A stretch of 64,000 nt of DNA from Sandaracinaceae bacterium (GCA_020633075.1 JACKEI010000004.1:310001-374000); one strand, 5' to 3'. Shown: positions 35,095-44,196, counted from the stretch's first letter. The notes: generated by a model not told the origin, from the sequence alone. Numbers and translations are program-made.

Positions 35095-35569
35095 GGCGGA
35101 GACAGGACACGCTGAGGACAGGACCAGTACGGACGAGACCGAACGCGACGGGGTGGGCTACGCCCCAGAGTCCGGCTCTAGTCTGCCGGGCGCACGGCTG
35201 ACCGATACGACGCTCCACCAACAAGGTTCGCCGCAGCCGGTTCCGAGCCTAGTAGGTCCACTGGTCTTGCTGGGGGTTAGCGTCGCGGCTGCGGTGGGCG
35301 GTGGGGTTGGCGCCGCCTTTTCGTTGTCCTGTGACGATTCTTCGTGTTTTCGCGAGCCTGGCTTTGTGGCGCTGTCGGTGATCGGTGGCATCCTCGTCCT
35401 TCCCGCCGCAATCTGGACTGTCGTACGCGCGGTGAAGCGACGTCGGGTGGTGCGGGCGAACGAACAACTGCTCACCTGGCGTCCTAGTCTTGGTCTCGGT
35501 CGCGGCCGCGCGCACCTCTCCATGAGCCTCCACTTTTGAGCCCTCCGCGTGGCGCCGCGACCTGCGCGT

Positions 35570-36058
35570 CTACTCCCCACCGCGCGGGTGGCACGAGAAG
35601 CAGGCAAACCCAGTGCGCGTCGCCTCGTCGTAGTCCTCTGCGCCGAGGATGTCGCGCATCTCCGGCACGAGGTGGTTGTGCATGAAGCGCACCATATCGG
35701 GGAACTCCTGCACCATGGCGCGCTGCTCGGGCGTGCCCGTGGGGTACAGCGCGTACAGGCTGGGGTTGGGCATGGCCCACGCGCGCTCGGCGCCGTCCTC
35801 GCCGTGGCAGGTGGTGCAGCCCACGCTCGCGTAGCGCTCGGCGTCGAAGCCCTGGAACAAGCGGCGTGCGGCGGGCAGCACCTCGGTGGACATCACGGCC
35901 ATGCGCGCGTCGTGGTCCAGCTCGGACCAGCGGCGCGCCTGCGCCTCGACCTGGGCACCCTCGCCACCGTCTCGCGGCGGCGCACAGCCGAGCGCGCCGC
36001 CGCTGATGAGAACAAGCACCGAGGTCCAGCTGCCGAGTCGTGTCGTGAGCGCGCTCAT
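35570..36058 (-). CDS. Diheme c-type cytochrome lipoprotein
   Basis: 162 residues. Lipoprotein signal with lipobox ALGC at about residue 25. Two haem c sites: CTTCH at 81-85 and CFSCH at 153-157. Possible axial ligands include Met in AWAMPNPSLYALYP (about 96) and Met/His in MVRFMHNHLVPEM (about 122-134). Anchored in a membrane facing the periplasm or surface, it probably carries electrons; no redox partner is in the window. The C-terminus ends only five residues after the second haem, shorter than usual but apparently complete. ATG 36058 chosen for the signal. Confidence 0.85.
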   Translation of the reverse strand: MSALTTRLGSWTSVLVLISGGALGCAPPRDGGEGAQVEAQARRWSELDHDARMAVMSTEVLPAARRLFQGFDAERYASVGCTTCHGEDGAERAWAMPNPSLYALYPTGTPEQRAMVQEFPDMVRFMHNHLVPEMRDILGAEDYDEATRTGFACFSCHPRGGE

Positions 36059-36170
36059 GGCGGCAGGGTACCTCAGCTCCGCGCCGCGTCGCCCCCGGGG
36101 TTGCGCGCTGCACTCGCGGCCACACACCCGGCGTGAGCTCGCCAGGCGCGCGACCGCGTCGCGCCCCCCA

Positions 36171-36896
36171 TCAGCGCGTGCGACAGGGGCGCGTGGTCTC
36201 CACCGACACGCCGGCCTGGTTGGCCATGCACGCGTTGGTGTAGGTCGTCCCGTCGCAGCCGCACACGCGACGTGCGCGGGTCTCACACTCGGTGGGCCGC
36301 TCCGCGCAGGTGCCCGGCGCGTCCGACCGACCGCAGGTCGCGGCCGCCGGGAAGTTGCAGAACAGCCCCTCGGCGCAGGGCAGCGCGCCGCGCGTGCCGC
36401 AGGTCTCGCCCACGCTCGCCACGGTGGGCGGGCAGGCTCCCTCGCGACCCACGGCCACGCCCTCGCGAGCGGCCTCGCAGGCGTTGGCGTAGGTCTCGTC
36501 GTCGCAGCCGCACACGGGCGCGTCGTCCTCGTCGCACTCGCTCGGGATGGCCCGGCACACGCCGGTCTGGTCCGCCGCGCCACAGGTCGCTTCGAGCGAG
36601 AAGTTGCAGTACTCCCCGGCACGGCACTGCGCGCCGGTCAGGCCACCACAGGGACGGTCGGCGGGACACTCGCGAATCTGCCACTCACAGGCAGTGGCGC
36701 TCGCGCGGACGCACTCGCCGGTGGGGCCACCCTGTGACCGACCGTCCGAGCACAAGTGCATCGGCGCACCGGGGGCCGGGCCGCAGTCCTCGGGGGCGCA
36801 CGGGACGCTCATGGGGTCTGTGACCGGCGGCGGGGAGCCACCACAAGAAGCCACACACGAAATCAGGAACAACGAGAGCAGCAGATTGGGTTTCAT
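36171..36896 (-). CDS. Lipoprotein with two Kazal-type inhibitor domains
   Basis: 241 residues. Signal with lipobox VASC (about residue 17). About 22 Cys. Two Kazal-type motifs: VCGCDDETYANACEAAREGV (about residues 120-145) and VCGCDGTTYTNACMANQAGV near the C-terminus, each preceded by a CNF/CRAGEYC-type Cys-rich block. Kazal domains usually inhibit serine proteases; bacterial copies are often surface lipoproteins. ATG 36896 gives a normal signal; the upstream reading frame is the (GGAGTC)n repeat in another guise and is not coding. The repeat starts 45 bases upstream and may affect expression. Confidence 0.85.
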   Translation of the reverse strand: MKPNLLLSLFLISCVASCGGSPPPVTDPMSVPCAPEDCGPAPGAPMHLCSDGRSQGGPTGECVRASATACEWQIRECPADRPCGGLTGAQCRAGEYCNFSLEATCGAADQTGVCRAIPSECDEDDAPVCGCDDETYANACEAAREGVAVGREGACPPTVASVGETCGTRGALPCAEGLFCNFPAAATCGRSDAPGTCAERPTECETRARRVCGCDGTTYTNACMANQAGVSVETTRPCRTR

Positions 36897-36938
36897 GGGC
36901 GGGATAGTCTGCTCATTCGCGGGCGGCGTCGAGAGGGG

Positions 36939-37112
36939 AGGAGGTGGAGGTGGAGACGGAGTCGGAGTCGGAGTCGGAGTCGGAGTCGGAGACGGAGTCG
37001 GAGTCGGAGTCGGAGTCGGAGTCGGAGTCGGAGTCGGAGTCGGAGTCGGAGGTGGAGTCGGAGGTGGAGTCGGAGTCGGAGTCGGAGTCGGAGTCGGAGA
37101 CGGGGGCGGAGT
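36939..37112. repeat. GGAGTC hexanucleotide microsatellite
   Basis: About 25 tandem copies of GGAGTC with occasional GGTGGA/GACGGA variants. On the minus strand it reads as Thr-Pro repeats upstream of the Kazal gene; on the plus strand as Glu-Ser. It lies in the promoter region of the Kazal-type lipoprotein and is likely variable in length. Confidence 0.9.
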
Positions 37113-37201
37113 TGCTGCGTGCCGAGGCGAGTTCAGGTGAGCACGGGGCGCCCCAAGCGGATCCCCGAGTCCCCGGCTGGGCTCATCGGAGGACCCGACA
37201 C

Positions 37202-37513
37202 GTTGCCGGAGGGGGCGGGGAGCCCCGGTCGAAGGGTGTCGGGGGGGCCCCAATTCAAGCGCCGTGAGGCGCGCCGAATTGGGGGAGGCCACCGCAGGGA
37301 GCGCTGGTACCTCTGCTCAGGGAGCAGGACGAGTTGGCGGCGAGGACGCGGAGCCCAGATCAAGGCGCGACGACGAGTCGATGCCGAAGCTTCGGCGAGG
37401 AGGAGCAACGCCGAGCTGGGATTCGCGGACCGGCGCCGACCGTCGAGCCTCCCTGAGCAGAGGTACTCACGCGACCGGGCCCGTGACCGGGGCTCCCCGC
37501 CCCCTCCCGCAAC
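37202..37513. repeat. Nested inverted repeats in non-coding DNA
   Basis: Outer arms of 29 bases at 37202-37230 and 37485-37513 match at 28 of 29 positions in inverted orientation. Inner arms of 18 bases at 37307-37324 and 37449-37466 match fully. Two local palindromes: CCCCAATTC...GAATTGGGG (37248-37284) and GCCGAAGCTTCGGC (37383-37396). No convincing gene lies in 37113-37572. It may be a small non-autonomous mobile element or a structured RNA. Confidence 0.7.
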
Positions 37514-37572
37514 CACTTCGCCAACTCACCAAGCCTTCGCGCCGACTCGGTGGATCGGCGCCCAGCGCCGTC

Positions 37573-39507
37573 TCAGTCGTCTCGCTCGCCGCCCAGGGCG
37601 CGGCGCAGGCGCCGGGTCTGCATGCGCATCCCGCCGGCCTTGCTGCGCACGTAGGCCAGCCCGATGTCCAGGCGCCCAGGCGTCTGCGGGGTGAGCTCGT
37701 CGTTCAGGTACGCCAGCTTGCAGCGCTGCCGCTGCCGCTTGCCGCTCGAGGTCTTGGGCACCGTCCCGGGCGGGACCACCACCACCTCGTCCACCGGCAG
37801 CCCGGTGCCCTCGATGACCGCCTGGCTCACCTGCTCGGCGATGCGCTGCCGCAGCGCCTCGTCGGTCTCCTTGCTCTCCACCACCAGCACCACGCGGTCC
37901 GAGCCCAGCTCCTCGTCGAACACCCCGAAGGCCACCACGCTGCCCTTGCGCGCCCCCGGCACCTCTTCGGCGCTCTGCTCGAGGTCCTCCGCGTGGTAGT
38001 TGCGCCCACGCACGATGATCAGGTCCTTGGCCCTGCCGCAGATGTACAGCTCACCGTCGCGCACGAAGCCGAGGTCCCCCGTCTGGAGCCACCCGTGCTG
38101 CAGACAGGCGTCGGTCGCGTCCTTGTCTTGGAAGTAGCCCGCCATGACGGACCCGCCCGTGGTGATGACGTGCCCCACCATGTTCTCGCCCACGCTGCGG
38201 CCGTTGGCGTCGATGACCCGCACGCTGTGCCCGGGCACGGCGCGCCCCACGCACGCGAGCGTGGTCCCGAAGTGGGCCGCCTTGCCGCTCCCGAGCGGCG
38301 TGGCGTACCCCTCGGCGAGGCGGGCCCGGTCCACCGTGGCGTAGCGCACCGGCGTGCCCGGGTCCGGGAAGCTCACCGCCAGTGAGCCCTCGGCCAGCCC
38401 GTAGACCGGCATCACCGCGTTCGGCGAGAAGCCGTAGGGCGCGTAGGTCTCCTGGAACGAGGTCACCGCGTCCCGCGTCACGGGCTCTGCGCCGTTGAGG
38501 GCCACGCGCCACGTGGACAGGTCCAGCCCCTCGCGCTGCGTCTCCTTCACGCGCCGCACCGCCAGGGCGTAGCCGAAGTTGGGCGCCGGGCTGATCGTGC
38601 CGCCGTAGTCGCTCATGGCGCGCAGCCAGCGGTGCGGCTTCTGCAGAAAGGCCATGGGCGACAGCAGCACCAGCGGCAGGCGCCAGTACACCGCCGAGAG
38701 GAAGGTCCCGATGAGCCCCATGTCGTGATAGAGGGGGCACCACCCCACCAGCACGTCCGTGTCGTTGATGCGCAGCGCCTGGCCCATGGCGTGGATGTTG
38801 GTGATCAGGTTGCGGTGGGTCAGCACCACCCCCTTGGGCTGGCCCGTGGAGCCGGAGGTGTACTGGATGAACGCCGGGTCGTCCGTGTCCACGCGGTGGG
38901 TCTTGGGCAGCCGCGCGCCCTCCAGCTCCTCCACGTTGATGACGCGCTCCATGGACTTGGCGGTGTGCGCGATGTCGCCCAGCAGCGGCGCGACGGAGGG
39001 CCAGGTGACGCACACGCGCGAGCCCGAGTGGCGCGCGATGTGGGCCAGCCGCTTGAGCCCCGTCTCCACGCGGAAGCCGTCGGGCGGATAGGCCGGGACG
39101 GCGACGGCGCCGCACATCTGGCAGGCGAAGAAGATGGCCAGGAAGTCGTGGCAGGTGGGCAGCACGATCAGCACGCGGTCGCCCGGCTGCACGCCCAGGC
39201 GCGCGAGCCCCCCCGCGAGGCGGCGCGCCCGCTCGTAGAGCTGCGTGTAGGAGCGCTGCTCGGCTTGGTCGCGCTCACGCTCCGGAAGCAGCGTGATGCG
39301 CAGGTCTTCGCCGTGCTTCGCAGACGCTACCAGCGCGTGCAGCAGCGTCGGGTGGAAGCAGCGGCTGAGCGCGTCGTTGCGGTCCAGCACGCTGGGGCTC
39401 CAGGCCCCGGTGCGGAAGTCGTCGCGCCAGTAGGGGCTCGAGTAGTCCAGGCTCAGCGAGCCGCTGGTGGTGAGGTCGGGGGCGGGTGGGATCTCGCTGT
39501 CGCTCAT
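37573..39507 (-). CDS. Fatty acyl-AMP ligase (FAAL-like)
   Basis: 644 residues. Adenylate-forming core: YTSGSTGQPKGV (216-227), WCPLYHDMGLIG (FAAL-type), VYGLAEGSLAVSFP, GDLGFVRDGELYICGRAKD and C-terminal PKTSSGKRQR with the catalytic Lys. The PLYHDMGL and NFGYALAVRRV segments are typical of fatty acyl-AMP ligases, which load fatty acids onto carrier proteins rather than CoA. Last gene of a minus-strand operon; its ATG overlaps the stop of the PaaK-like gene. Likely primes the acyl chain for the pathway, perhaps on the carrier protein at 50109 or 55079. Confidence 0.9.
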   Translation of the reverse strand: MSDSEIPPAPDLTTSGSLSLDYSSPYWRDDFRTGAWSPSVLDRNDALSRCFHPTLLHALVASAKHGEDLRITLLPERERDQAEQRSYTQLYERARRLAGGLARLGVQPGDRVLIVLPTCHDFLAIFFACQMCGAVAVPAYPPDGFRVETGLKRLAHIARHSGSRVCVTWPSVAPLLGDIAHTAKSMERVINVEELEGARLPKTHRVDTDDPAFIQYTSGSTGQPKGVVLTHRNLITNIHAMGQALRINDTDVLVGWCPLYHDMGLIGTFLSAVYWRLPLVLLSPMAFLQKPHRWLRAMSDYGGTISPAPNFGYALAVRRVKETQREGLDLSTWRVALNGAEPVTRDAVTSFQETYAPYGFSPNAVMPVYGLAEGSLAVSFPDPGTPVRYATVDRARLAEGYATPLGSGKAAHFGTTLACVGRAVPGHSVRVIDANGRSVGENMVGHVITTGGSVMAGYFQDKDATDACLQHGWLQTGDLGFVRDGELYICGRAKDLIIVRGRNYHAEDLEQSAEEVPGARKGSVVAFGVFDEELGSDRVVLVVESKETDEALRQRIAEQVSQAVIEGTGLPVDEVVVVPPGTVPKTSSGKRQRQRCKLAYLNDELTPQTPGRLDIGLAYVRSKAGGMRMQTRRLRRALGGERDD

Positions 39508-41111
39508 GATGCGGCCTCGCTTGCGGTCGGGGCGGAGTCGTCTTGGTTGGCCAGGTGCGGCGGCACCACGCTCGCGGCGATGGCGCCCAGCTTGCCACCT
39601 GCCTGGTTCCAGCCCTGCATGTCGAAGACCTCGACCTGCACCGCCGGGAACAGGTCGCTCACCGCGCTGCCCTGGTCGCGCACCAGCTTGTCCAGCGCAG
39701 TAAGCGCGCCCGCGCGCAGGCGCGCCTCGACCTCGCCGGTGCTGTCATCCGACTCCAGCACGAACTGCAGCGAGATGGACCCCGGCTGCGTGTAGCGCAC
39801 CATGAAGCCGATCGCGTCCGGCAGCGCCACCAGGCTCTCCTTCAGCATGCGCCCGTTGAGCGGCACCCACTCGCCGGTCTTCTGGTGCGGCGCCCACAGG
39901 AACGCCGGCTCGCGGCCGCGCACACGGATGCGCTGCGTGCGCCAGCGGCAGCCCGCGTCGGGCAGGACCTCGATGCGGTCGCTCATGTCGTAGCGCAGCA
40001 CGGGCGTGACCCGGTTCCAGAGGCCGGTGCAGTACACCTGCGCGGCGATGTCCCCAGGCGGCACGGGCCCGCCCTCGGCGCCGTAGAGCTCGAGGTGCAC
40101 GATGTCTTCCAGCACGTGCAGCTCGCCGCACTCGGCGCAGGCCGTCGCGATGGCCTTCGTCTCCGTGGCCCCGTAGGTGTTGATGACCACCGTGCGCGGC
40201 CAGGCGCGCTTGTAGAGGTCCAGCAGCTCCGCGTGCAGGGTCTCGCCGCCCACGTACACGGCCAGCGGGTCGATGCAGAGCGCACCACGCAGCTGCGCCC
40301 GCGCCAGCCACTCGATGCGCGAGGGCAAGCCGAAGATGAACTCGGGCTGCTGCCACTGCGTGCGCCGCAGGATGGTCTCGAGCGACTCCTCGTGCGAGAG
40401 CACGCGGATGTGCATGAGCAGGCGCACCCACAGCGGCTGCGAGTGCGAGGTGGTGCCGCGGTACACGCTGCGGTTGCCGCGGTGCACGAAGACCAGCAGC
40501 GAGGGCCGCACGAAGCGCGCGATGCGCTCCCCCCACGACGGCGGCAGCGGGGCGGGACCCTGGCCAGCCGGCCGGCCATGACGCAGGCGCCGCAGCAAGC
40601 GATAGAAGGGCCGCACGAAGGGCAGGAAGGCCGGCCACATGCCCGTCTGGTACAGCACGCGCAGGAGCGCACGGAAGAGCAGCAGCGACATCACCTCCTT
40701 GATGCACCGCACGCTGTCCACGATGTAGACCACCGTGCCGGAGGTGCCGCTGGTCTTGATGGCCTGGTGCGCCCCGCCGCTCGCGGTCTCCAGCAGGCCC
40801 AGCCCGTCCGCGTGCTCCGCGTCGAAGGCGTCGACGCGCGCGCGGGTGATCTCCCGGTCGGTCATCAGGTCGTCGAAGTCGTCCACCAGGTGCTGCTTGG
40901 TGAGCGGAGGCAGCGCGGCGTAGCGCTCGAAGAAGCGCGCGTCGTCCGGCTCCGCGAGCAGCTCGTCGATGAGCGCGGCGTGGCGCGCGTAGAAGGGGCT
41001 CTCGGCCCGGCAGTGGCGCAGCATGGCCTCGAGCCGAGCGCGCACGAAGGTGCGGCGCGTCGCGTCGTCCGAGGCGTCGAAGCGCGAGGCTTCACGGAAG
41101 CGGTCGAACAT
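39504..41111 (-). CDS. PaaK-like adenylate-forming enzyme
   Basis: 535 residues with features of phenylacetate-CoA-ligase-type enzymes: SGGAHQAIKTSGTSGTVVYI (P-loop-like, about 108-127), YGATETKAIATACAECGELH (about 305-324) and YCTGLWNRVTPVLRYDMSDR. Such proteins adenylate carboxylic acids, often aromatic, in natural-product clusters. The substrate is unknown. ATG 41111 overlaps the preceding stop (TGATG), and its stop overlaps the next ATG. One of four adenylate-forming or GH3-type activating enzymes in the cluster. Confidence 0.82.
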   Translation of the reverse strand: MFDRFREASRFDASDDATRRTFVRARLEAMLRHCRAESPFYARHAALIDELLAEPDDARFFERYAALPPLTKQHLVDDFDDLMTDREITRARVDAFDAEHADGLGLLETASGGAHQAIKTSGTSGTVVYIVDSVRCIKEVMSLLLFRALLRVLYQTGMWPAFLPFVRPFYRLLRRLRHGRPAGQGPAPLPPSWGERIARFVRPSLLVFVHRGNRSVYRGTTSHSQPLWVRLLMHIRVLSHEESLETILRRTQWQQPEFIFGLPSRIEWLARAQLRGALCIDPLAVYVGGETLHAELLDLYKRAWPRTVVINTYGATETKAIATACAECGELHVLEDIVHLELYGAEGGPVPPGDIAAQVYCTGLWNRVTPVLRYDMSDRIEVLPDAGCRWRTQRIRVRGREPAFLWAPHQKTGEWVPLNGRMLKESLVALPDAIGFMVRYTQPGSISLQFVLESDDSTGEVEARLRAGALTALDKLVRDQGSAVSDLFPAVQVEVFDMQGWNQAGGKLGAIAASVVPPHLANQDDSAPTASEAAS

Positions 41112-41773
41112 CAGCGGCTCTCCTCGGCCACGCCGGCGCTCATGGCGGGGCCCGCGGTGATCAGGCCCACGCCGGGAAAGAAGCGACCCACCCGCGCGCA
41201 GTAGGCCGCGTACTCGGCCCCGTGCATCTGGCGCAGGTGCGCTTCCTCCAGCCGCGTCTGGATCGCCAGGAACACGCTCGCGGCGTAGAGCAGCATGACC
41301 GACCAGGGGCTGGGCGCGACCAGCAGCACGCCGCCGAGGAGGATCAGGTTGGCCGTGTAGATGGGGTTGCGCACCACGCCGAAGAGGCCGCTCGACACTA
41401 GCTGCGTGTGCCCCTCGTCCACGCACATGCGCCAGCTGCGCCCCATCTGCGCCTGCGCCGTGACGCAGATGGTGATGGCCAGCGCGAATGCCCCGACGCC
41501 GACATACGCGCACCAGCCGGGCACCCAGGCGAAGGCGTCCAGCGCGTCGCTCCCGAGCGCGGCGAAGGCGATGGCGTAGCTCCCCACCAAGAGGGCCTGC
41601 GCCGTCATGGCGACACCCACGGCCTTGCCCACCGGGTCGGTGACCTGCTGCAGCACGAAGCCCGTTCCGTCGCCCGTCTTCAGGCGATGGCGGATCATGG
41701 GCAGGATGAGCCCGGCGGCGCCCCAGGTGAAGACACCAGCCAGCACGGCGTAGCGGGAGAACATGTCGTTCAT
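41111..41773 (-). CDS. Isoprenylcysteine/phospholipid methyltransferase-like membrane protein
   Basis: 220 residues with five or so transmembrane helices. C-terminal signature GLFGVVRNPIYTANLILLGG and EEAHLRQMHGAEYAAYCARV-GRFFPG, as in the ICMT/PEMT family of S-adenosylmethionine-dependent membrane methyltransferases. Bacterial members methylate lipids or small molecules, and many are uncharacterised. Overlaps both neighbours by 1-4 bases (ATGA at the GH3 stop). An alternative start at Met 4 (41764). A role in O- or N-methylation of a lipid-like product is inference from the cluster. Confidence 0.85.
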   Translation of the reverse strand: MNDMFSRYAVLAGVFTWGAAGLILPMIRHRLKTGDGTGFVLQQVTDPVGKAVGVAMTAQALLVGSYAIAFAALGSDALDAFAWVPGWCAYVGVGAFALAITICVTAQAQMGRSWRMCVDEGHTQLVSSGLFGVVRNPIYTANLILLGGVLLVAPSPWSVMLLYAASVFLAIQTRLEEAHLRQMHGAEYAAYCARVGRFFPGVGLITAGPAMSAGVAEESR

Positions 41774-43296
41774 GAGAGGACCTCGTCGCGCTCGCGCGCG
41801 CTGGCGAGGATGCGCTCGGGCACCTCGCGTGAATCGAACAGGTTGGCCACCTTGCTCTGCCCGAAGCTGCCCGAGCGGAGCGTGTAGCCCTCGATGGCCC
41901 CCGGACGCAGGCGCGTGACCAGGGGTGGACGCATGACGGTGTCGTTGCGCCGGGCGCCGCGGTAGCCGTCGTTCCCGGCGCACAGGCGCACGTCGGTGTC
42001 CGCGATCAGGCGCTGCGCGTCGGCGGCGCTGCCTGCCCCCTCCAGCTCCACGTACCAGTGGTACGTGAGCCCGGCGTCGTCCGGGGCCGAGGGGCACACG
42101 AAGAACTGGCGCACCGCGACGCCCGTCGCCGCTTGGGCCTCCGCCAGGCAGGCCCGCACGAAGGGCAGCGTCAGCCGCTCGATGCCGATGCTGATCTCCT
42201 CGCGCGCGCGGCCCGCGAAGCGCAGCACGTACGGCGCCGTGCCCAGGAACTCGACGCGGTCGCCGAGGCCGTAGGCGAACAGCCCCGATGGGGTGGTGAC
42301 GTAGATGTCGTAGGGCACGCCGACCTGCACCTGGTGGATGCCGAGCCGCTCCGTGTCGCGCGGCGCGTCGGCCGGCAGGAACTCGAAGCAGGCCACGCTC
42401 AGGTCCACCAGCAGGCCCTCCTCGCCGAAGCGCCGCTGGTACGCCACGGGCGACTCCGTGGAGGAGTACAGCTCGTAGAAGTGCACCTCGGGGCCCAGCA
42501 GCGCGCGCAGCTTCTCCTGCCAGAGCGCCACCGGCGACCCGCTGTACGCGTAGATTCGCAGGTTGGGCCACACGTCCCGCGCGCAGGTGGCCGTGCTCCC
42601 CTGCTCACGCGCGTACTCCAGCAGGTACTCCAGCAGCGGCACCACGGAGTTGGGCACGCCCGTCAGCACGCGGATGTCCAGCGGGTAGCTCTCGGCGATG
42701 GTCGCGCGGATCTTGTCCTGCCAGTTGCCGATCTCCAGCACCGGGCGCGTCGGGCGCACCAGCTGACGCGAGAACTTGGGGGCCTCCAGCGTGGCGAGCC
42801 CGCTCCCGTAGCCGATGGTGATGCCGCTGTCCGTGATCTCGTGCAGCGGCGGCCCGCTGGTGACGAGGATGTTCTCCGAGAGCAGGGAGTAGTCGTTCAG
42901 CTCGCGGAACGCGTGGAAGAAGCAGTGGTTGGTGAACAGCCGGTAGGCGTCGAACTGCTCCTTCGGGGCCGGCAGGCACTGGTTGAGCCCGTTGGTCTTG
43001 AGCGCCATGTAGCGGAGCGCCTGCGGGTGCACCATGCCCGGGCGGTTCTCGGCCTTCGCGCGGTTCCAGATGGGGAGGTAGTCCGCCGTGCTGCGCGCGG
43101 GGACCTCACGGCGAAACTGCGCGGCGCTCTGGATGTCGCGCACGCCCAGCTCCGCGGCCAGCTCCGTGTCGCGGTAGCGCCGCAGGATCCGGCGCAGCAG
43201 CGCCGCCTGTTGGCGCTCGGCGTTCGCGTGGGCGTTGCGCTGTTGGCGCTCGAAGTGCGCGGCCGCCGCGCGCAGCACGAAGGGCGGCGGCCTCAC
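41770..43296 (-). CDS. GH3-family acyl-amide synthetase-like enzyme
   Basis: 508 residues. Matches the GH3 auxin-conjugating family layout: NGLNQCLPAPKEQFDAYRLF near 100, PKFSRQLVRPTRPVLEIGNW, YAYSGSPVALWQEKLRALLG and YELYSSTESPVAYQRRFGEE (ATP/AMP loop), with FAYGLGDRVEFLGTAPYVLR and a C-terminal lid. GH3 enzymes adenylate an acid and join it to an amine or amino acid. Here it may form an amide in the cluster's product. GTG start overlaps the stop of the acyltransferase (GTGA). Confidence 0.82.
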   Translation of the reverse strand: MRPPPFVLRAAAAHFERQQRNAHANAERQQAALLRRILRRYRDTELAAELGVRDIQSAAQFRREVPARSTADYLPIWNRAKAENRPGMVHPQALRYMALKTNGLNQCLPAPKEQFDAYRLFTNHCFFHAFRELNDYSLLSENILVTSGPPLHEITDSGITIGYGSGLATLEAPKFSRQLVRPTRPVLEIGNWQDKIRATIAESYPLDIRVLTGVPNSVVPLLEYLLEYAREQGSTATCARDVWPNLRIYAYSGSPVALWQEKLRALLGPEVHFYELYSSTESPVAYQRRFGEEGLLVDLSVACFEFLPADAPRDTERLGIHQVQVGVPYDIYVTTPSGLFAYGLGDRVEFLGTAPYVLRFAGRAREEISIGIERLTLPFVRACLAEAQAATGVAVRQFFVCPSAPDDAGLTYHWYVELEGAGSAADAQRLIADTDVRLCAGNDGYRGARRNDTVMRPPLVTRLRPGAIEGYTLRSGSFGQSKVANLFDSREVPERILASARERDEVLS

Positions 43297-44117
43297 GCGG
43301 GCTCCTTGGCAGCGCCAGCTGCGGTGCTCTTGGGTGCGACGAGCGTGGCCGGGTTGCCGCCCCAGGTCTCCCCTGCCGGCACGTCGCTCAGCACCAGCGA
43401 GCAGGAGAGCACCCGCGCGCCGGCGCCGATGCACACCCCGGGCTTGACCATGACGTGCGGCCCGACGACCGCGCCCTCGCCCACCGTGATCCCGTGTGGC
43501 AGCGTGCTGCGGGCGCCCACCACGCTGCGGTCTCCCAGCGTGCAGCCGGGACCGATGAGCGCCTGGCTGCCGATGAGCGCGCGCGCGCCGACCTTGATGG
43601 GGGCCTGCATGTGCGAGCCCCCGTCGCGGTTGACGTGGCAGGAGAGCGTCGCCCCGATACCCACCACGCTGCCCGCGCCCAGCTCGATGAGCTCCACCTG
43701 GCGCAAGACGGCGCCCGTCCCGAGGATCACGCTGGGGTGCAGCTGCATCCCCATCAGGCGGTAGTAGACGAAGCGCAGCCAGAACAGGAAGTGCACCTGG
43801 TCGTGCACGAACGACGACACGAACACGCCCTGGAAGACCGAGTTCAGGCCCCACGCGATGAAGCCGCGGTTGCCGCCCACCTCGCTGTCGCCGGCGCGGA
43901 GCGGCGGCTGCACCATGCGCTTCAGCAGCCCCAGCACCAGCACGAAGGCGTGCAGGAACACCAGGTACCCCACCGCCAGCGCGGCCCCTTGCTGCAGCAC
44001 GTGCGGGCCCCACAGGGCCTGGGCGACCGCCAGCCCCGCCGCCGCGGCGAGCGCGTGCGTCACCAGCCACACCAGCCAGTAGATCAGGTCGAACAGGGTC
44101 GTGAGCTTGAGTCCCAT
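43293..44117 (-). CDS. Membrane-anchored hexapeptide-repeat acyltransferase-like protein
   Basis: 274 residues. Two N-terminal transmembrane helices (about 8-70), then a left-handed beta-helix of hexapeptide repeats (LGAGSVVGIGATLSCHVN, then VGARALIGSQALIGPGCTLG and VGARSTLPHGITVGEGAVVG), ending in the usual GGNPATLV. Such enzymes transfer acyl groups from CoA or carrier proteins. ATG 44117 was preferred to a GTG four codons upstream. It begins the tight run LbH-GH3-ICMT-PaaK-FAAL, 79 bases after the carboxyltransferase gene. Confidence 0.82.
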   Translation of the reverse strand: MGLKLTTLFDLIYWLVWLVTHALAAAAGLAVAQALWGPHVLQQGAALAVGYLVFLHAFVLVLGLLKRMVQPPLRAGDSEVGGNRGFIAWGLNSVFQGVFVSSFVHDQVHFLFWLRFVYYRLMGMQLHPSVILGTGAVLRQVELIELGAGSVVGIGATLSCHVNRDGGSHMQAPIKVGARALIGSQALIGPGCTLGDRSVVGARSTLPHGITVGEGAVVGPHVMVKPGVCIGAGARVLSCSLVLSDVPAGETWGGNPATLVAPKSTAAGAAKEPA

Positions 44118-44196
44118 AGCGTGCGGCACCAGCGTGCAGGTTGGACATGTGGGTTCATGTCGGCTGCGTGACTACCCCCCAGCCCCAGCGCGGGCC

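Larger units (their letters stand above)
33170..35539 (+). pseudogene. TPR membrane protein gene split by an insertion sequence
   Basis: 5' part 33170-33600 and 3' part 35095-35539 join in frame if the insertion sequence and one 8-bp target copy are removed, giving an intact 291-residue protein. The ATG has GGAAG five bases upstream. The N-terminus has a signal (VRIVVCILVLSSVFHNVAVA), then TPR helices (ARAHYMAGQLAFDQGRFDNA, PELLYNIGSAADRLRQ). The 3' part adds two membrane helices (LVGPLVLLGVSVAAAVGGGV, FVALSVIGGILVLPAAIW) and an end RAHLSMSLHF. As it stands only the first ~160 residues, with an IS-encoded tail, can be made. Base usage is visibly less GC-rich than around it. Confidence 0.9.

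Noticed and set aside
36944..37267. Glu-Ser repeat protein read from the GGAGTC microsatellite
   Set aside because: Product of the simple repeat in one frame; no start signal and no folded region.
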